Under the pieces are notes generated by a model that searched no databases, was not told where the DNA came from, and worked only from the letters and a program-made list of their open reading frames with translations. From contig NC_058043.1 in assembly GCF_020085105.1 (NCBI RefSeq), forward strand, positions 10,479,167 through 10,543,166: DNA of 64,000 bases, written 5' to 3'. Made by a program: the position numbers and the translations under genes. This DNA comes from Siniperca chuatsi (taxonomy: Eukaryota > Chordata > Actinopteri > Centrarchiformes > Sinipercidae). The stretch's first letter is position 1. The number at the start of each line of letters is the position of its first letter. Of this stretch, positions 35,701 to 48,331 are shown piece after piece.

Positions 35701-38298
35701 GACTGGCTCTGAATGTCTGTTCAAAATATAATGGAAAACCCCCTATTAAACCCCCCCCTGTTAAACATGCTGTATTATATTGCTCAATACAGGAGTAGGT
35801 CTATGGGAGGTTTAATGTATCTTTGAAGACACAAGAAGACTGGGACTTCCAGAAGGTCTGTCAAACTGACAGGAGGACAGACAAAGGTAGCTTCTGAATG
35901 TCGCGATTTCACTTTTCATGGACATAGATATTATTAAATTCCATAGAAATGATCCTTTAAGCCATTGATAACATTTATCAAGATAGCACAATATTTATTT
36001 TGTTGCTATGCTATTTTACTATGGAGTGCTACCATGAGTGTTCCAGGACACGTAGTTCACTTAGTTCACAGACATTTGTTAACTGTACTCTCTCAGTGAC
36101 CTCTGCATCTCTGGATCTGTGCTCACTAACAGCATTTCACCTCAGTCACCCCTGCCTCAACTAACTCATCTCTTCAAAATGAATGGTACAGTACTAAAAT
36201 CACTGACACACAACATTTTGGCAGAACTCTATGATCAACAATGACGGTTGTTGTGAGGAAACATTTTACTCTAACACATTTGTGACCCTACATATATGAC
36301 TTCTTTGTCTTTTGACATTTCCCCTTTCCGAGGTACAAACCTATGGCCTCACTTCTACCCCAATGCCTTTCATTCCTTCATCTTGTTGCTGTCAGAGATT
36401 AGGGAGGTGGGCCCATGCAGGGAATCCTGACCCAGTTGCTGAGCCAGCCTTCCCCTCCACAGCCAGGGAGCAACAACAGCCTCAGCGTACAGGAGGTCAA
36501 CAAGTTCACCAAGATCTCCTTCCTTACCAGCTCTGGCTCCAGCCCTTCCCCATCATCTTTATCTATAGGAATGACCTACTTTCTGGCTAAAGTCAATGAT
36601 CTATAGGCTATTGTGAGATCCATCAAATAAATACAACCCTTGTTTGTCAGCATCACAAAATCTTTCATGACATTAACATGTCAGAAATTTTAATGCTCAA
36701 TCAAGGCCCACACTGAATGTGCAACAAATCGGGACGCATTGTAAACTGAATGACAGATAAAGTTGTTAAACAGTGAGACTTGAAATCTTTTCTCCTGCAC
36801 TGTCGACACTATTTGGGGAAAGGGGCTCCTCGCATTCTAGGTCAGTAGCATTATGTGACCACTTAGGCTGATGTGACTATACAAAGCATTTCCAGCTCTT
36901 CTATGGATCCCAACTAATCTCCTCCTCTGCTGCATTATTTTTCCAGGAGCACGGTGGTCTCTCACTGCTCACTTTCATGTATGAATGTGCATCTTTGTGT
37001 GCCTGTGTTTCTCCTTTCGCATGTCCCTGCACCCCTGCATACAGAGTAGCCTCCACTTCAAACCCAATCACTGAACTCACTGACCTGTCAGTCAATTTGG
37101 ACATGAGTGAGTTTGAGTCATCAGGTTTGCCTGCCCTGTGTGCTGATGACTGAGAAGGTCAGCTGGCCCCTATCTCAGTTCATCACTTATCTCTCTGCCT
37201 GCTCATGTCCCGACTACAGAGCCCTCGCTGACTGGAGCGTAAGAAACAGAGAAAATTGAGTCTCACAGTAATCAAAGTGATATCTAGCAGACAAGATGAT
37301 GAGATGAGAGCTGAGTGTCCAGTGGGTCAAGAATCAGGATTTCAATTGGAGGCATTCAGTCTGTTCAGGAGGCTTCAGTTTAAACAAATCATCTAGCCAG
37401 CACTGAAGAGAACAGTATATTTAACACCAGAGAAGTGAATTTGTTTTCTTTTTTCATGTTTGAAACACACAATAATAACTTGATAATGCTTTCAATTTTA
37501 TGCATTTGTTTTGTTTACATATTTATTCTTTCTTTTCTGCAGCCAATGAGTATTGATATAGAGCATAAGGTTTTTTGTTGTTATTTAATATTTTATAAAG
37601 ACCAAAGACAGATATGTTAATATATCTTGTCTGTGTTTTAGATGCATTTAATTATGGTGTCTCTGTTCCCTGACTGAGTACATTCAATCTCTTTTGTGTG
37701 TTATGTTCCTGAACCCTCACCAAACCAGATGGGGAAAATGTTCATTATTTGTTCATGCAAACCAAAAGCAACAGAGCTTGTGCTTGTATTTCAGCTGATA
37801 TTTAACATGAAATTACAGAAAGTATTGTGACAGATAATGATTTAGTACCTTTGATGAGCAATTAGCACAAATCCATAACACATTTACTATGGTACAAACA
37901 TTTTTAGTCACTTATTCTACACAAGGTCAAAGAGGAGGGTATTGCATATTGCTATTTGCCTACAGAGAACATCACGAGAAAACATGCTGTCTCTATGACT
38001 TGCACGCTGCGCAGTGCCAGCTGTCAGTGACACTGCCATTGTTACCTCGTGTTCACTATGCCAGTACAGACCGGGACACTGCGAGGTTGAAGTCCTGAGG
38101 TAAAGCCTTGCTCAACAACCTGTTGCTCTCGCTCTTTGCTGTTTAAGTAATAACAGGAATGACACTGAGAAAATTGATGTTTTTATTCTGTAATTGTCTC
38201 CAAATAAATGCTAGCTTTAGTAATATTAAATACTCATATTTCCATTGATTTTTCAGTTTTGTAAGTAGTGTACTTCAATGCTATTTTTTGCAATGATA
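35701..38298. other. Intergenic DNA with one coding-like fragment
   Basis: No complete gene. At 36415-36606 there is a Ser/Pro-rich open frame beginning MQGILTQLLSQPSPPQPGSN with a stop shortly upstream. Composition resembles a fragment of a regulatory protein, but I do not recognise it. Confidence 0.4.
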
Positions 38299-38590
38299 TA
38301 GGGCTGTGTATAACTATTATTGTCATTATTTTTTTCTATAAAATGTCAGAAAATAGTCAAATGTACCCTTTGTAATTTTTCAGAGCCCAAATTGACATCT
38401 TCAATTTACTTGTTTTGTCCAAGCAGCAGTCCCAAACCCCACAGTTTACTATTACACTATACACATGACAAAGGAAAACAGCCTCACATTTAAGAAGCTG
38501 GAACCAGAGAACATTTGGCCTTATTGCTTTAACAGAAACAATTAATCCTTCATTAAAAAATGCTCTGTCCATCATCATTTCAGCTCTACC
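38299..38590. mobile_element. MITE of the 'GGGCTGCAACTAATGATTA' family
   Basis: TAGGGCTGTGTATAACTATT, ATAAAATGTCAGAAAATAGT, GAAGCTGGAACCAGAGAA and end ATCATTTCAGCTCTA. Confidence 0.65.
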
Positions 38591-39796
38591 CTGTGGTTAA
38601 TCAGTTTAATCAATGCAATAGTGAAAAACAAAACTGCATCATTTTTTGTCATTTTGGTATAATTTACCTCTACTAAACTCCTGCATTTCAGGTAAAGACC
38701 CAAAGTGTACAGTACTTGGAAACAGAAGATATGTTTAAAGGGGCACATTACTTGTCTTGGGAAGTGCTACTCAGCTTCTGAACACCGTTCTTTAATTTCC
38801 TCTGTGGCTGTAGAGGAGCTTTTTAAAGAGAAAATTACCCTAGTGATGTCATCAGGGGTTAGTTCAGCTTGTGCTTGAGACATTTTTAACAGACATCCTG
38901 TTACAAACTGGGCACCTGAAGCTTGAAAGACTTGGATGTTTACCAGGCAGTAAGAGTCTAATGAAATATTGCTTTTGAGCTGCATTATTCAACAAGTCCT
39001 CCAAATTAAATGACAAAATTTGTTGTTTGTCCATTTTGTCGATGCCCTTTAGAACGACACAGGGAGGTGTTTTCTGATATGACGTGCCTAACGGCAGGAC
39101 GACATCATTTGTCTGTGCTTTCCAAAACTGTTACAAATCACTGTTGAAAAATGAATCTGTTACATCACTGTGGTTAAGGTTTGGTTAGGTTTAGGCACAA
39201 AAATGAGTTTGGTCAGGTTTAAGGAAACATTGTGGTTTGGGTTAAAATGACTACTTTGTTTAGGTTAGGGGACCTTCATCGTCATGGTTACAATGATAAA
39301 CACATGGTTAATGTTCAGGAACTATTTTGGTCATTTGAGAAAACAACCTTGTCTGTGGGTTGGAAACAGGAAACGAACAGCTGTTTCTCATGTTAAAGTC
39401 TGAGGTCGAGGTTGATCCATCCATCCACCCCGACCTCGTCCCTATATGGACTTTGTTGCTATATAATGACGTCACCTGATTTCTTCCTTTGAGGACTTTG
39501 ACACTTCAACGTAAACATGCTGTTTTTGGGCTCTGCCTGAAACAACTGACGCTGTCATTCTTCTTGGGAGGACAATCTCGCAATTTGAGAACTGTAGGAT
39601 CCAGTGTGTTTGTGCAGTGTGTAGTCGGAAAGACTAGAAAGGCACTATATAAGTAGTCCATACATTTACCATTCAAGTTTGACCGGTAATAAGGACTAAT
39701 ACTAAAGATATTTTAGCCTCTGCCTCATCAGTTTTGGTCAGACATATAGTCTCCCCACTTTATAGAGGTGCACTACCAAATTACCAGAGTACCCTG
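38591..39796. other. Intergenic DNA with small repeat tails
   Basis: Contains a GTTTGGTTAGGTTTAGGCAC block (about 39175-39260) and a SINE-type tail near 39635-39675 (AAGGCACTATATAAGTAGTC, CATTTACCATT). No gene seen. Confidence 0.45.
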
Positions 39797-40312
39797 AAAA
39801 TAATAGTTAGACATTTTGGGAAATATGCTTATTTGCTTTCTTACCGAATGTTAGATGCATACGGTAAATATGAAGCTACCACCAGCAGCCAGTTAGCTTA
39901 ACTTAGCATAAAGACTAGAAACAGGGGGAAACAGTTAGCCTGGCTCTGTTCAAAGGTAACAAAATCTGCCTACCTGCACCTGTAAAGCTCACTAATCAAT
40001 ACTTTATGTCTTGTTTGTTTAATCTGCACAAAAACCGAAAGAAGTCACAGAAAAAATTGTCCTGCACACAACTTGCATAAAACTGCAACTTTTTTGTTTT
40101 TTCGGCTTTTGTACGAATTAAACAAACAAAAGTTGTTAGTTAACATTGTAGGTGGATTTAGTTACCTTTGGACAGAACCAGGCTAGCTGTTTCCTTATGT
40201 TGTCTGGACTGGCTGCTGGCTTCATGAAAGAGGCATTGATCTTCTCATCTAACTCTTGGCAAGACAACAAATAAGTGTATTTCCCCAAATGTTGCACTAT
40301 TCCTCTAATGAT
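39797..40312. mobile_element. Foldback (palindromic) element, full copy
   Basis: Left arm: AATAGTTAGACATTTTGGGA, TTAGCATAAAGACTAGAAAC, TAGCCTGGCTCTGTTCAAAG. Right arm carries the same words reversed and complemented: TTTGGACAGAACCAGGCTAG, TCTAACTCTTGGCAAGA, TGCACTATTCCTC. No ORF. The long arms could pair as a hairpin. Confidence 0.75.
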
Positions 40313-40652
40313 AAAGTGAGTGAAACTGTACTTTTTCAACAGGCTGTGTATGATATTAATAATAAATTCACAAAAAATACAAATTGCCAAAGTTGCCTGA
40401 AATCATGTGATGCCATATGTTGAACAGCATGATCTGAATCTGAGAGAGAGCAAATGAACAAATGTGTGTGTGGATGTTTTTTCCTTTTTTTGGAGGGTGG
40501 GAAGGGGGGGAGGGCAACAAACATCAGTGAAGGTTCAAGGTTGTTCTGATGCCACCTGAGAGACAGTGAATGAGCACTTTTACAGGGTAACAACAGGGGG
40601 CCCCTGCACATGTTATTTAAGTCATGCCAGCTCTGAGGGGGCGGTGTGTGTA

Positions 40653-40653
<1 letters not shown>

Positions 40654-40683
<30 letters not shown>
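40654..40683. repeat. (TG)n microsatellite
   Basis: About 15 TG units. Confidence 0.9.
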
Positions 40684-40685
<2 letters not shown>

Positions 40686-41249
40686 AGAGCAGGGAGAGAG
40701 TGATATCCAAGCGGTGTTTCACCTAAGGTAAACCCATTAACTCATCTAAAGAAAAGCCTTATCAAACAGCTGATTAACAAAATTGATCAAATGATAAATT
40801 TAACAGCGTTTCTATTCATGTTCTATACCTGCTTGCTTTGTGTTACGTGCACTTATTAGAATTTCTTTAATGTTGCAAGAGCTGGAATAGTTTGGAAAAT
40901 CCAAATTAGATTTTAACATTAGAGGTGACATGGAAAGACCTGGAAACCTTTGAACTGAATGACATGTTTCTGAGGGTTGTTTAACTAATTCTGTATTTTA
41001 GATGTTTTTTAATAGGCTTAGATGTGAAATTATAATAAACTTTCAAAAGGACAATTGCATTGAAAGTGCCCAGTTACTACCCTTCACCTCTCTACAAAGA
41101 ACACACACTCCAAAACACAAACAAAGTAAACAAACACACACACAACCTGCAATCTGTCAAATATTTGTCCACGGTGCAGAAGTGTGGCAGTAGTATTTGC
41201 CAAAGTTTAGGTTCTTCCAATCGCGGGTCACTCTGAAACACGGTTCAAG

Positions 41250-41264
41250 CGAACCGCGTCACCT
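41250..41264 (-). promoter_or_regulatory. cyp24a1: Candidate vitamin D response element (DR3) of cyp24a1
   Basis: On the minus strand the sequence is AGGTGA CGC GGTTCG: two nuclear-receptor half sites in direct repeat with exactly three bases between them, the VDR/RXR arrangement. A further GGTTCA half site (41242-41247) and a GGGTCA (41225-41230) lie alongside. It sits about 175 bases upstream of the TATA box; the mammalian CYP24A1 promoter carries VDREs at similar distances. Binding is inferred, not shown. Confidence 0.6.
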
Positions 41265-41397
41265 CCGATGTGGCCTGTGTGTTTATTTAGAAAGCGGGGG
41301 GCACTTCCTCGGTCTTTCTGGGGTCATACGATCCTCCCAACGTTGATCCATAAATGAATAGTGGGCTCGACGGCCACACCATGCAGGACCGGTCCCT

Positions 41398-41444
41398 GAT
41401 TGGTTCTGTGCACGGCAGGAATACACACTCGCAGGGTATATATT
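41398..41444 (+). promoter_or_regulatory. cyp24a1: Core promoter of cyp24a1: inverted CCAAT box and TATA box
   Basis: TGATTGGTT (inverted CCAAT, about 41398-41405) and TATATATT at 41437-41444. The coding ATG follows at 41568, leaving room for a 5' UTR of about 100 bases. Confidence 0.6.
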
Positions 41445-41567
41445 GGTGTGAAGGTGTGACACTTCCAAGAAACAAGAAACTCCCAAGCTAATAAAGAAGA
41501 GCTGCTGTTAAACATAAGGCCTAGGTTATTCCGCTTTTTAAAAAACAACAAATCTACCAATTTGAGG

Positions 41568-44500
41568 ATGAGGTCGCAGATCCAAAAAGTTCCTCAGATT
41601 GTTGAGTTGCTGAAAAAGAAGTCTGTAGGACTGCAGCACTTCAAACCAACATCCTCAGTGTGCGTCCTGGAGGAGAAGGATGCTGTGGAGGCTGCGCGGT
41701 GCCCTCACGCTGCCTCCAGAGCGCACAGTCTGGACTCGATTCCCGGACCCACCAACTGGCCCCTCGTCGGCAGTCTGGTTGAACTTCTCCGGAAAGGAGG
41801 TCTGACAAGACAACACGAGGCACTGGTACAGTAAAATTACTAACTTTTTCTCTAGTTGTCTATTTTTTCTAAGGGATTGCAGAATTTTTTTTTAAGTCTG
41901 AAGCAACGACAGTGTTTTTAAACGAATAAAAAAAGCACGTTCTCTGACTGAATAATGACTCTTTAAATCTATTATAGGTTGATTATCACAAGAAATTCGG
42001 CAAGATTTTCCGGCTGAAGCTCGGCTCTTTTGAGTCGGTGCACATTGGCTCACCTTGCTTGCTGGAGGCGCTGTATAGGAAGGAGGGCAGTTACCCTCAG
42101 AGACTGGCGATCAAACCCTGGACAGCATACAGAGACATGAGAGACGAGGCGTACGGACTCCTCATTCTGTAAGTAGGCGTTTGATTTCTCCTTTATTCAT
42201 ATAGGAAATGTCCATAACTCGTCAGGGCGCAGCTCGGAGCGCAAGTAGAGGCACAACTGTTTTATGTGAAAGCGCACTGAAGGGGGAATCCAAACTTTTG
42301 ATTTGCAGGGAGGGGAAGGACTGGCAGAGAGTGAGGAGCGCTTTTCAGCAGAAACTCATGAAGCCGACAGAGGTGGTGAAGCTTGATCGCAAAATAAATC
42401 AGGTAAGGTTGAGATACTTAAAATTACTCAGCTACTGTTTACAACGATTTATATTTGGTTGTTTGTGATCGATGACTGACAGCTTCTGTCCGTAAATACA
42501 GGTGTTGGTAGACTTCGTTGGCAGAATTGGACAAGTGAACGTCAATGGAAAGATTGAAGACTTGTACTTCGAACTGAATAAATGGTCGTTTGAGAGTAAG
42601 TTCAACTATTTTTGTTCAGATATTCATTAGGGCTGCAAGTAAGGATTATTCTCATTAATGTGCGAATTAGTTGTTTAGACTGTAAAATGGCGAAAAATGG
42701 CATCACAATTGTCTTCAAATGTCCAAAACCCAAAAATATTCAATTTGCTTTCACATAAGACAAAACAGAAAAACAAGGGAATGTTTGGCATCATTTGTGA
42801 TATATCTACAATCATATAGGTAGAAACATTAAATCAAAAATGAGATTACCCTTTTTAAATTCCATTTAAATGAAATGTCTTCCTGAACCATAAATTTAGC
42901 TCTGACTCTCATTCTTTGCTTGTCTTTGTCATTCAGCCATTTGCCTCATCCTCTATGACAAGAGGTTTGGCCTGCTGCAAGAGAAAGTCAACGAGGAAGC
43001 CATGAACTTCATCACAGCTGTGAAAACAGTGAGTACCTCTGTTGTTATTCCACTCATAGCAGAAATGTGTAACTGTAGAAGAGGACACTTGGGATGATCT
43101 GTGAGACACTGAGACTGAAACATTGTAGTTCATCAGGTTCGTCAGCTGAACTGCAGACTGTGATGCAGCAGTTTGGTGTGTGGCTGTATTTAGTGGGATT
43201 TACTGGGACAAGCCACTATCATCCACAGTCAAGAGATGATAAGTGAAGGCTCACAAAGGTCTCACAGGGCAGTGGGTGCAAGAACAAAAGACCTCGAAAA
43301 GGATTGCATCAAAGATTTTCAGTGTGGGTGACGATGATTAGATTTAACACCCTCTTTGTCTTTCTCTGTAGATGATGAGCACATTTGGCATGATGATGGT
43401 CACACCGGTGGAGCTCCACAAGAGCTTCAACACCAAAACATGGCAGGACCACACTGCAGCATGGGACCGCATTTTCAGCACAGGTAAAAAAAAAAAAGAA
43501 AAAAAAGAATACTACACTACAAAATGGCACAAATACAACCCTCATTCCTCTCATTTCACAAAGTTCTAGGACAGCTTGTCTCCACTACCGCCGTACAAAC
43601 CAGTTTGAACTCAGTTCCAGCCAGACGATAGATAGAGAAGTCCAGAGGGTGGGCGGGTTTGAACTGGGTGCCTCAGTGTTTTTTGTGTACTTGGCACTCT
43701 GCGTAAATGGTGGTCAGAGTTGTAGTAAACCGCATGACCTAAGAGGGAGAAATCTGCCAAATATTTGTAGTAGCGGGGGTGGGGGTGGGAGGGTAGCGGG
43801 GGAATAAGATGATGCTGTTTGTGCTGTTTATTTGGATGTAGCTTGTTACAACCTCTCACTCAAAAAACATGCATATAAACATACACTTTCCCGACATTTG
43901 TTGGCAAACTTCACAAGAAAAAAGTAGCTGTGTAAGAGCGAGTGAGGTAGTTTTATTATTTGTTTGGAGTATTTTTAATAGCAGCGGACTGTCAGTCAGA
44001 CTGGGTTTTTTTTCATGAATTTTAAACATTGCAACTAGCCATGCTCACGTACACTCTAATGCTCAAATCATACAGGGCATAGACAACCCAAAGAAGAGGA
44101 CTTTAACTTAATCCAGATTACAAACACTGCAACATAGGTTGGATGTATTATTTCTATCATATTATCTGAAAATGTCTGAAAATAGTCCAAAAAATGCCCA
44201 TAACAATTTCCCAGAGCCCAAGCTAAAGGCTTAAAATGTCTTTTTTTTCGGACCAACAGTCAAAACTCAAAGATATTCTTATTCTTTACGATAATGTAAA
44301 GCAGATAAAAGCACTGAATCCTCACATTGGGGAAGCTGGACCCACCAAATGTTTTGGCATATTTACTTGACAGCGATTCATCAATCATATAAATTGATGC
44401 AGATTAATATTTTGTCAATCAACTAATCAATTAATCAACTCATTGTTTCAGCTCTAGTCTGAAAATCAAGGCTTTGTTATGTGAGATTTTAAAGCAACAT

Positions 44501-47483
44501 GAGACCTAACAGAGCTCCAAACAAACCAAATGATCAGAATCCTCAATGCAGGTGCATCAGTAAAAAATGTAATATTTAAGTGTCAGAGAAAACTCTGTGT
44601 TTGGCAAATATTGTCATGAATTTCCAGACTAACTGCACTGAGAAAGAGGAACAGCGGTCAGGAACATCACAGATACACACTGAATACAGTTTAGAAAAAT
44701 ACTGCTAACTGGCATAGAACTTAATATGTATGCATGATTACATCTTTACTGCTTTGTGTTTCCTCAGCCAAAGTCTACATAGACAAGAAGCTGAAGAGGA
44801 ACGCCGCCAGAGCTCCTGATGACTTAATCGGTGACATCTTACACCACAGTTGTCTCTCTAAGAAGGAGCTGTATGCAGCCATCACAGAGTTACAGATTGG
44901 AGGAGTTGAGACGGTGAGCAAAAATTTTGTACTGCAAAAATACATGTTTAGTTTACAGGAATAGTTGGACATTTTGGGAAAAACGCTAAATAGCTTTCTT
45001 GCTGAGAGTTAGCTAAGATGATCGATACCACTCTCATATAGGTCCCTTCAATATGAAGCTACAGCCAGCAGCCAGTTATTTTAGCTTAGCATAAAAAACT
45101 GGAAATGGGGGGAAACAACTAGCCTGCCTCTGTCCAAAGGAATGGATTAAACAAGTGAGATATAACATGTTAATTAGTGAGCTTTACCTTCGGACAGAGC
45201 CAGGCTAGTTGTTTCCCCTTGTTTCCAGGGTTTATGCTAAGCTAAGCTAACTGGCTGCTGGCTGTAGTCTAATACTTAATGGACAGATAATGTATGAGAG
45301 TGGTATCAATCATCTCATCTAACTCTCGGCAAGATAGCAAAACGTATTTCTCCAAATGTCAAACTATTCCTTTGAAGCTATTTCTGATTATTCCAGCTTT
45401 TTGCTCTTTATCACATAGCTGCAGCGCACACCCATACAGTTATGAACGCAGGTTAACCTTTTAAATATTTTACCTTTCGCCTATTTTCCTTCGAGTAGGG
45501 AAAGAAAAAAAACAGTTCAGCTTCTAAAAAACAAACCAGTGCTGTAGTTACACTGCTTCAAAGCGGAAAATTAATGTGGTGTGAATGTAACTGAGGAGCC
45601 TTTGAGGAACCCCAAACATTCCTCAGCTCCTTTCAGGACCCCACTGAGGAATGCACTTAGAGTAGCTGCCTCACCAAGTGACACCTCCTCTCTGACTCTT
45701 TCCCTCTTTTTCTCTCTCTTTTTCCATCTCTCTCTCTCTCTCTCTCGCTATGTTTACGTTTCTCAGACCGCCAACAGTATGCTGTGGGCTATTTTCAACC
45801 TGTCACGTAACCCCAGCGCCCAGAGGAAGCTGCTGGAGGAGATTAGAGAGGTGGTGCCTCCCGAAAAGGACCCATGTGGAGAGCACATCAAGAGCATGCC
45901 CTACCTCAAGGCCTGCCTCAAGGAGTCTATGAGGTACAGTAAAACAGGGTTATGGTGGGGGGAAAAATTACAGAAACTCCTGGCTGCTACTAGAGTTCAT
46001 GAGAAATAATCAGCAATAAATGAGACTGCAGTGACTTTCAAAAGCAGTGTATGTCCAGTTATACAGCTCATGATCAAGTTAAAAATGGTTGTAGCTGTAC
46101 ATGACATGACATAACATCTACCGATAAATTAGAATTTTCTAAACAGTCTGCAGTTTCAAATCAGACTCACTGGCTGCATCATGATTTCACCCAGTACCAC
46201 AGAGAATAAGAGGCAAAACTCACACACCCATGACTGCCTCAAAAACAAGCTTCATGAGATATGGTGGCATGACCAGCAACAAACAGTGGTCCCAGCTTAA
46301 AATCTACCGTGTGGTCACATTCAAATCACTTCCTAACCCCTTATGCGGTCCACTTTCTCTCATCGTCTCGTGTAGTCACAAGTTGTCTAACATGTTATTT
46401 AAGGCTAATACCATAACTACATCACGCAGGGAATGTATATGAGCTCTGACTGGAGATTATATCTCACCTCATCTTGCACTCTGAAAAACATCGGACTATG
46501 TTTAGCTTCCGTTAAACAGCTTAGATATGTGTGTCATGCTATAATATAGCTTCACTTAGGCCATATTCCCATACTTTTTTTTTTCAAATTCTTACAGGTT
46601 ATCGCCATCAGTCCCTTTCACCAGCAGGACCCTGGACAAAGACACTGTGTTGGGAGATTATGCAATTCCCAAAGGAGTAAGTGGCTTACCTGACATGAGC
46701 AGATTACATTCTTGCATTCATTTACATTTGACTGATGTCTGAATGAAACGTGTTGCAAAAACCTATAAACCTATAAAACATTTACTGTACAAAGTCTAAA
46801 GGGAGCAACTCTAATAGCATGCGCAACTGCATGGAAGGATCAGATTTACAGTAACAGGGTCTTTATTGGACTTTACTCTTGTAATCTACTGTACTATATA
46901 TTTCATTTCTCTTTAGCAAGTATTGGAAATTCAGCTCCAAAAAAAAAACCCTATTGCTTTAATTGTTATTTTCATTAATTTACAGACAGTTTTAATGATA
47001 AACAGCCACGCACTGGGCTCCAATGAGGAGTACTTCGATGACGGGAAGCAGTTCAAACCTGAGCGCTGGCTGCGGGAGAATGGCACCATCAACCCCTTTG
47101 CCCACGTTCCCTTCGGCATCGGAAAGAGGATGTGCATTGGCCGACGGCTGGCAGAGCTGCAGCTGCAGCTGGCCATGTGCTGGGTAAGAGCAGACAAAGT
47201 TCAGTTCAGTTTATCAACTCAATCAAATAGAATTATCAGTCACATGAAAGCATTGTAAAGGTGGGTAGTTTCAAACTGGAACTACCGACTGATTCTTTCT
47301 GATTTTTCTGTCACATGACTCTTGAAGCTTGAATTGACTGATCAAATCCAACTCTGCTTGTCTTTCTCACAGTTGGTCAGAGACTATGAGATTGTGGCAA
47401 CAGATAATGAGCCACTCGACGTCATCCATTCAGGACTTCTGGTTCCAAACAGAGAACTGCCTGTTGCCTTCATCAAGAGATGA
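41568..47483 (+). CDS. cyp24a1: 1,25-dihydroxyvitamin D3 24-hydroxylase, mitochondrial (CYP24A1)
   Basis: Mitochondrial inner-membrane cytochrome P450 that inactivates calcitriol by 24-hydroxylation, using electrons from adrenodoxin. Coding exons: 41568-41825, 41978-42168, 42309-42402, 42502-42595, 42937-43028, 43372-43483, 44768-44913, 45767-45933, 46598-46676, 46986-47183, 47373-47483. All introns are GT-AG and all phases fit, giving 513 residues (human 514). The ATG at 41568 is chosen as the first in frame; the N-terminus is basic and poorly conserved, as expected for a mitochondrial presequence. Landmarks: [11 protein letters not shown] near residue 65, [20 protein letters not shown], oxygen-binding I-helix GGVETTANS (across the exon 7/8 junction), K-helix KESMR (ExxR), and the haem loop [12 protein letters not shown] with the Cys ligand in exon 10. 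The promoter has a DR3 VDRE candidate, consistent with induction by vitamin D. Introns 4, 6 and 7 hold MITEs. Confidence 0.97.
42627..42850. mobile_element. MITE of the 'GGGCTGCAACTAATGATTA' family in cyp24a1 intron 4
   Basis: TAGGGCTGCAAGTAAGGATT, ACTGTAAAATGGCGAAAAAT and TCTTCAAATGTCCAAAACCC. The right end is degraded. Confidence 0.6.
44130..44458. mobile_element. MITE of the 'GGGCTGCAACTAATGATTA' family in cyp24a1 intron 6
   Basis: AAAATGTCTGAAAATAGTCC, GAAGCTGGACCCACCAAATG, and right end CAACTCATTGTTTCAGCTCT. The left terminus is not clear. Confidence 0.6.
44955..45376. mobile_element. Foldback element in cyp24a1 intron 7
   Basis: Left end GGAATAGTTGGACATTTTGG, right end AAACTATTCCTTTG. 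Arms share CCAGCAGCCAGTTA/TAACTGGCTGCTGG and CTAGCCTG/CAGGCTAG words in inverted order. Confidence 0.75.
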
Positions 47484-47484
47484 G

Positions 47485-48331
47485 GTGAGAAGAAAACTTG
47501 GATCTCCATTTTTGCTTTTTCAAAACAAAAGTTTGACATTTTGGGAAATGTGCTTATTCTCTTTCTTGCCGAGAGTTAGATGTGAAGACTGATACCATGT
47601 CTGTACAGTACATATGTAGCTGGAGCAAGCAGCTGGTTAGCTTAGTTTTGCACAAACACTGGAAACAGAGGGAAACGGCTAGACTGGGTCTGTCAAATGG
47701 TAACAAAATCCACCTACCAGCAACTCTAAAGCTAAACTAATTAACACATTATACACACAACACGTTTATTTGCTCGTCTGTACAAAAAACGAAATTTAGA
47801 AAAGAGAATTCACCCTTTTTTGGGGGGGTTATGTGTCTGACTATTTCTCGGCTCTGAGCAGTTGCCAGGCAACCAGCAGAGAATCCAGGAAGTTACTGGT
47901 CGCAAGAAAAAGTCTGGTACATAACCTCTGGCGAATTGCTTTTGTTTTTGTTTTTTTTGGGGAGGGGGGGTTACACTTACATGAGATACATATGCTAATT
48001 AGTGAGCAACCATTGGAACCATCGGCCAGAGCCAGGCTAGGTGTTCCCCCTGTTTCCAGTCTTTGTGCTAAGCTAAACTAACCAGCTGCTGGCTGTAGCT
48101 TCATATTTACCGTACAGACATGAGAGTGGTATCAGTCTTCTTATCTCAATCTCCACCAGAAAGAAAATGTCCATATCACCCAAAGTGTCAAACTATTACT
48201 TCAAGTCTCATATTTCTTTTGTTGGGAAATTTGAGTTTAATCTAGCTTTCTCATTCATTGTAACTACAAAACGACACCAAGATGGTTGCATTCACACAAA
48301 TGAATTATTTCTTCTTTCCTTTCCCCCTCAG
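47485..48331 (+). other. cyp24a1: Probable 3' UTR intron of cyp24a1
   Basis: The stop codon TGA (47481-47483) is followed by G and then GTGAGA, a good donor. A pyrimidine-rich tract and AG at 48330-48331 form a good acceptor. A final non-coding exon is also my recollection of the mammalian gene. A foldback element (about 47527-48200) fills most of this intron. Confidence 0.6.
47527..48200. mobile_element. Foldback element downstream of the cyp24a1 stop
   Basis: Left AAGTTTGACATTTTGGGAAA, CTTTCTTGCCGAGAGTTAGA; right arm AGAGCCAGGCTAGGTGTTCC, AACTAACCAGCTGCTGGCTG, AAAGTGTCAAACTATTACTT. Longer than the other copies because of extra central sequence. Confidence 0.7.

Noticed and set aside
41283-41560. 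Minus-strand ORFs in the cyp24a1 promoter
   Set aside because: Overlapping short frames in the GC-richer promoter with no domain; promoter elements explain the composition better.
41562-41567. Earlier start of cyp24a1 at 41562
   Set aside because: That codon is TTG; the first in-frame ATG is 41568 and gives a normal length protein.
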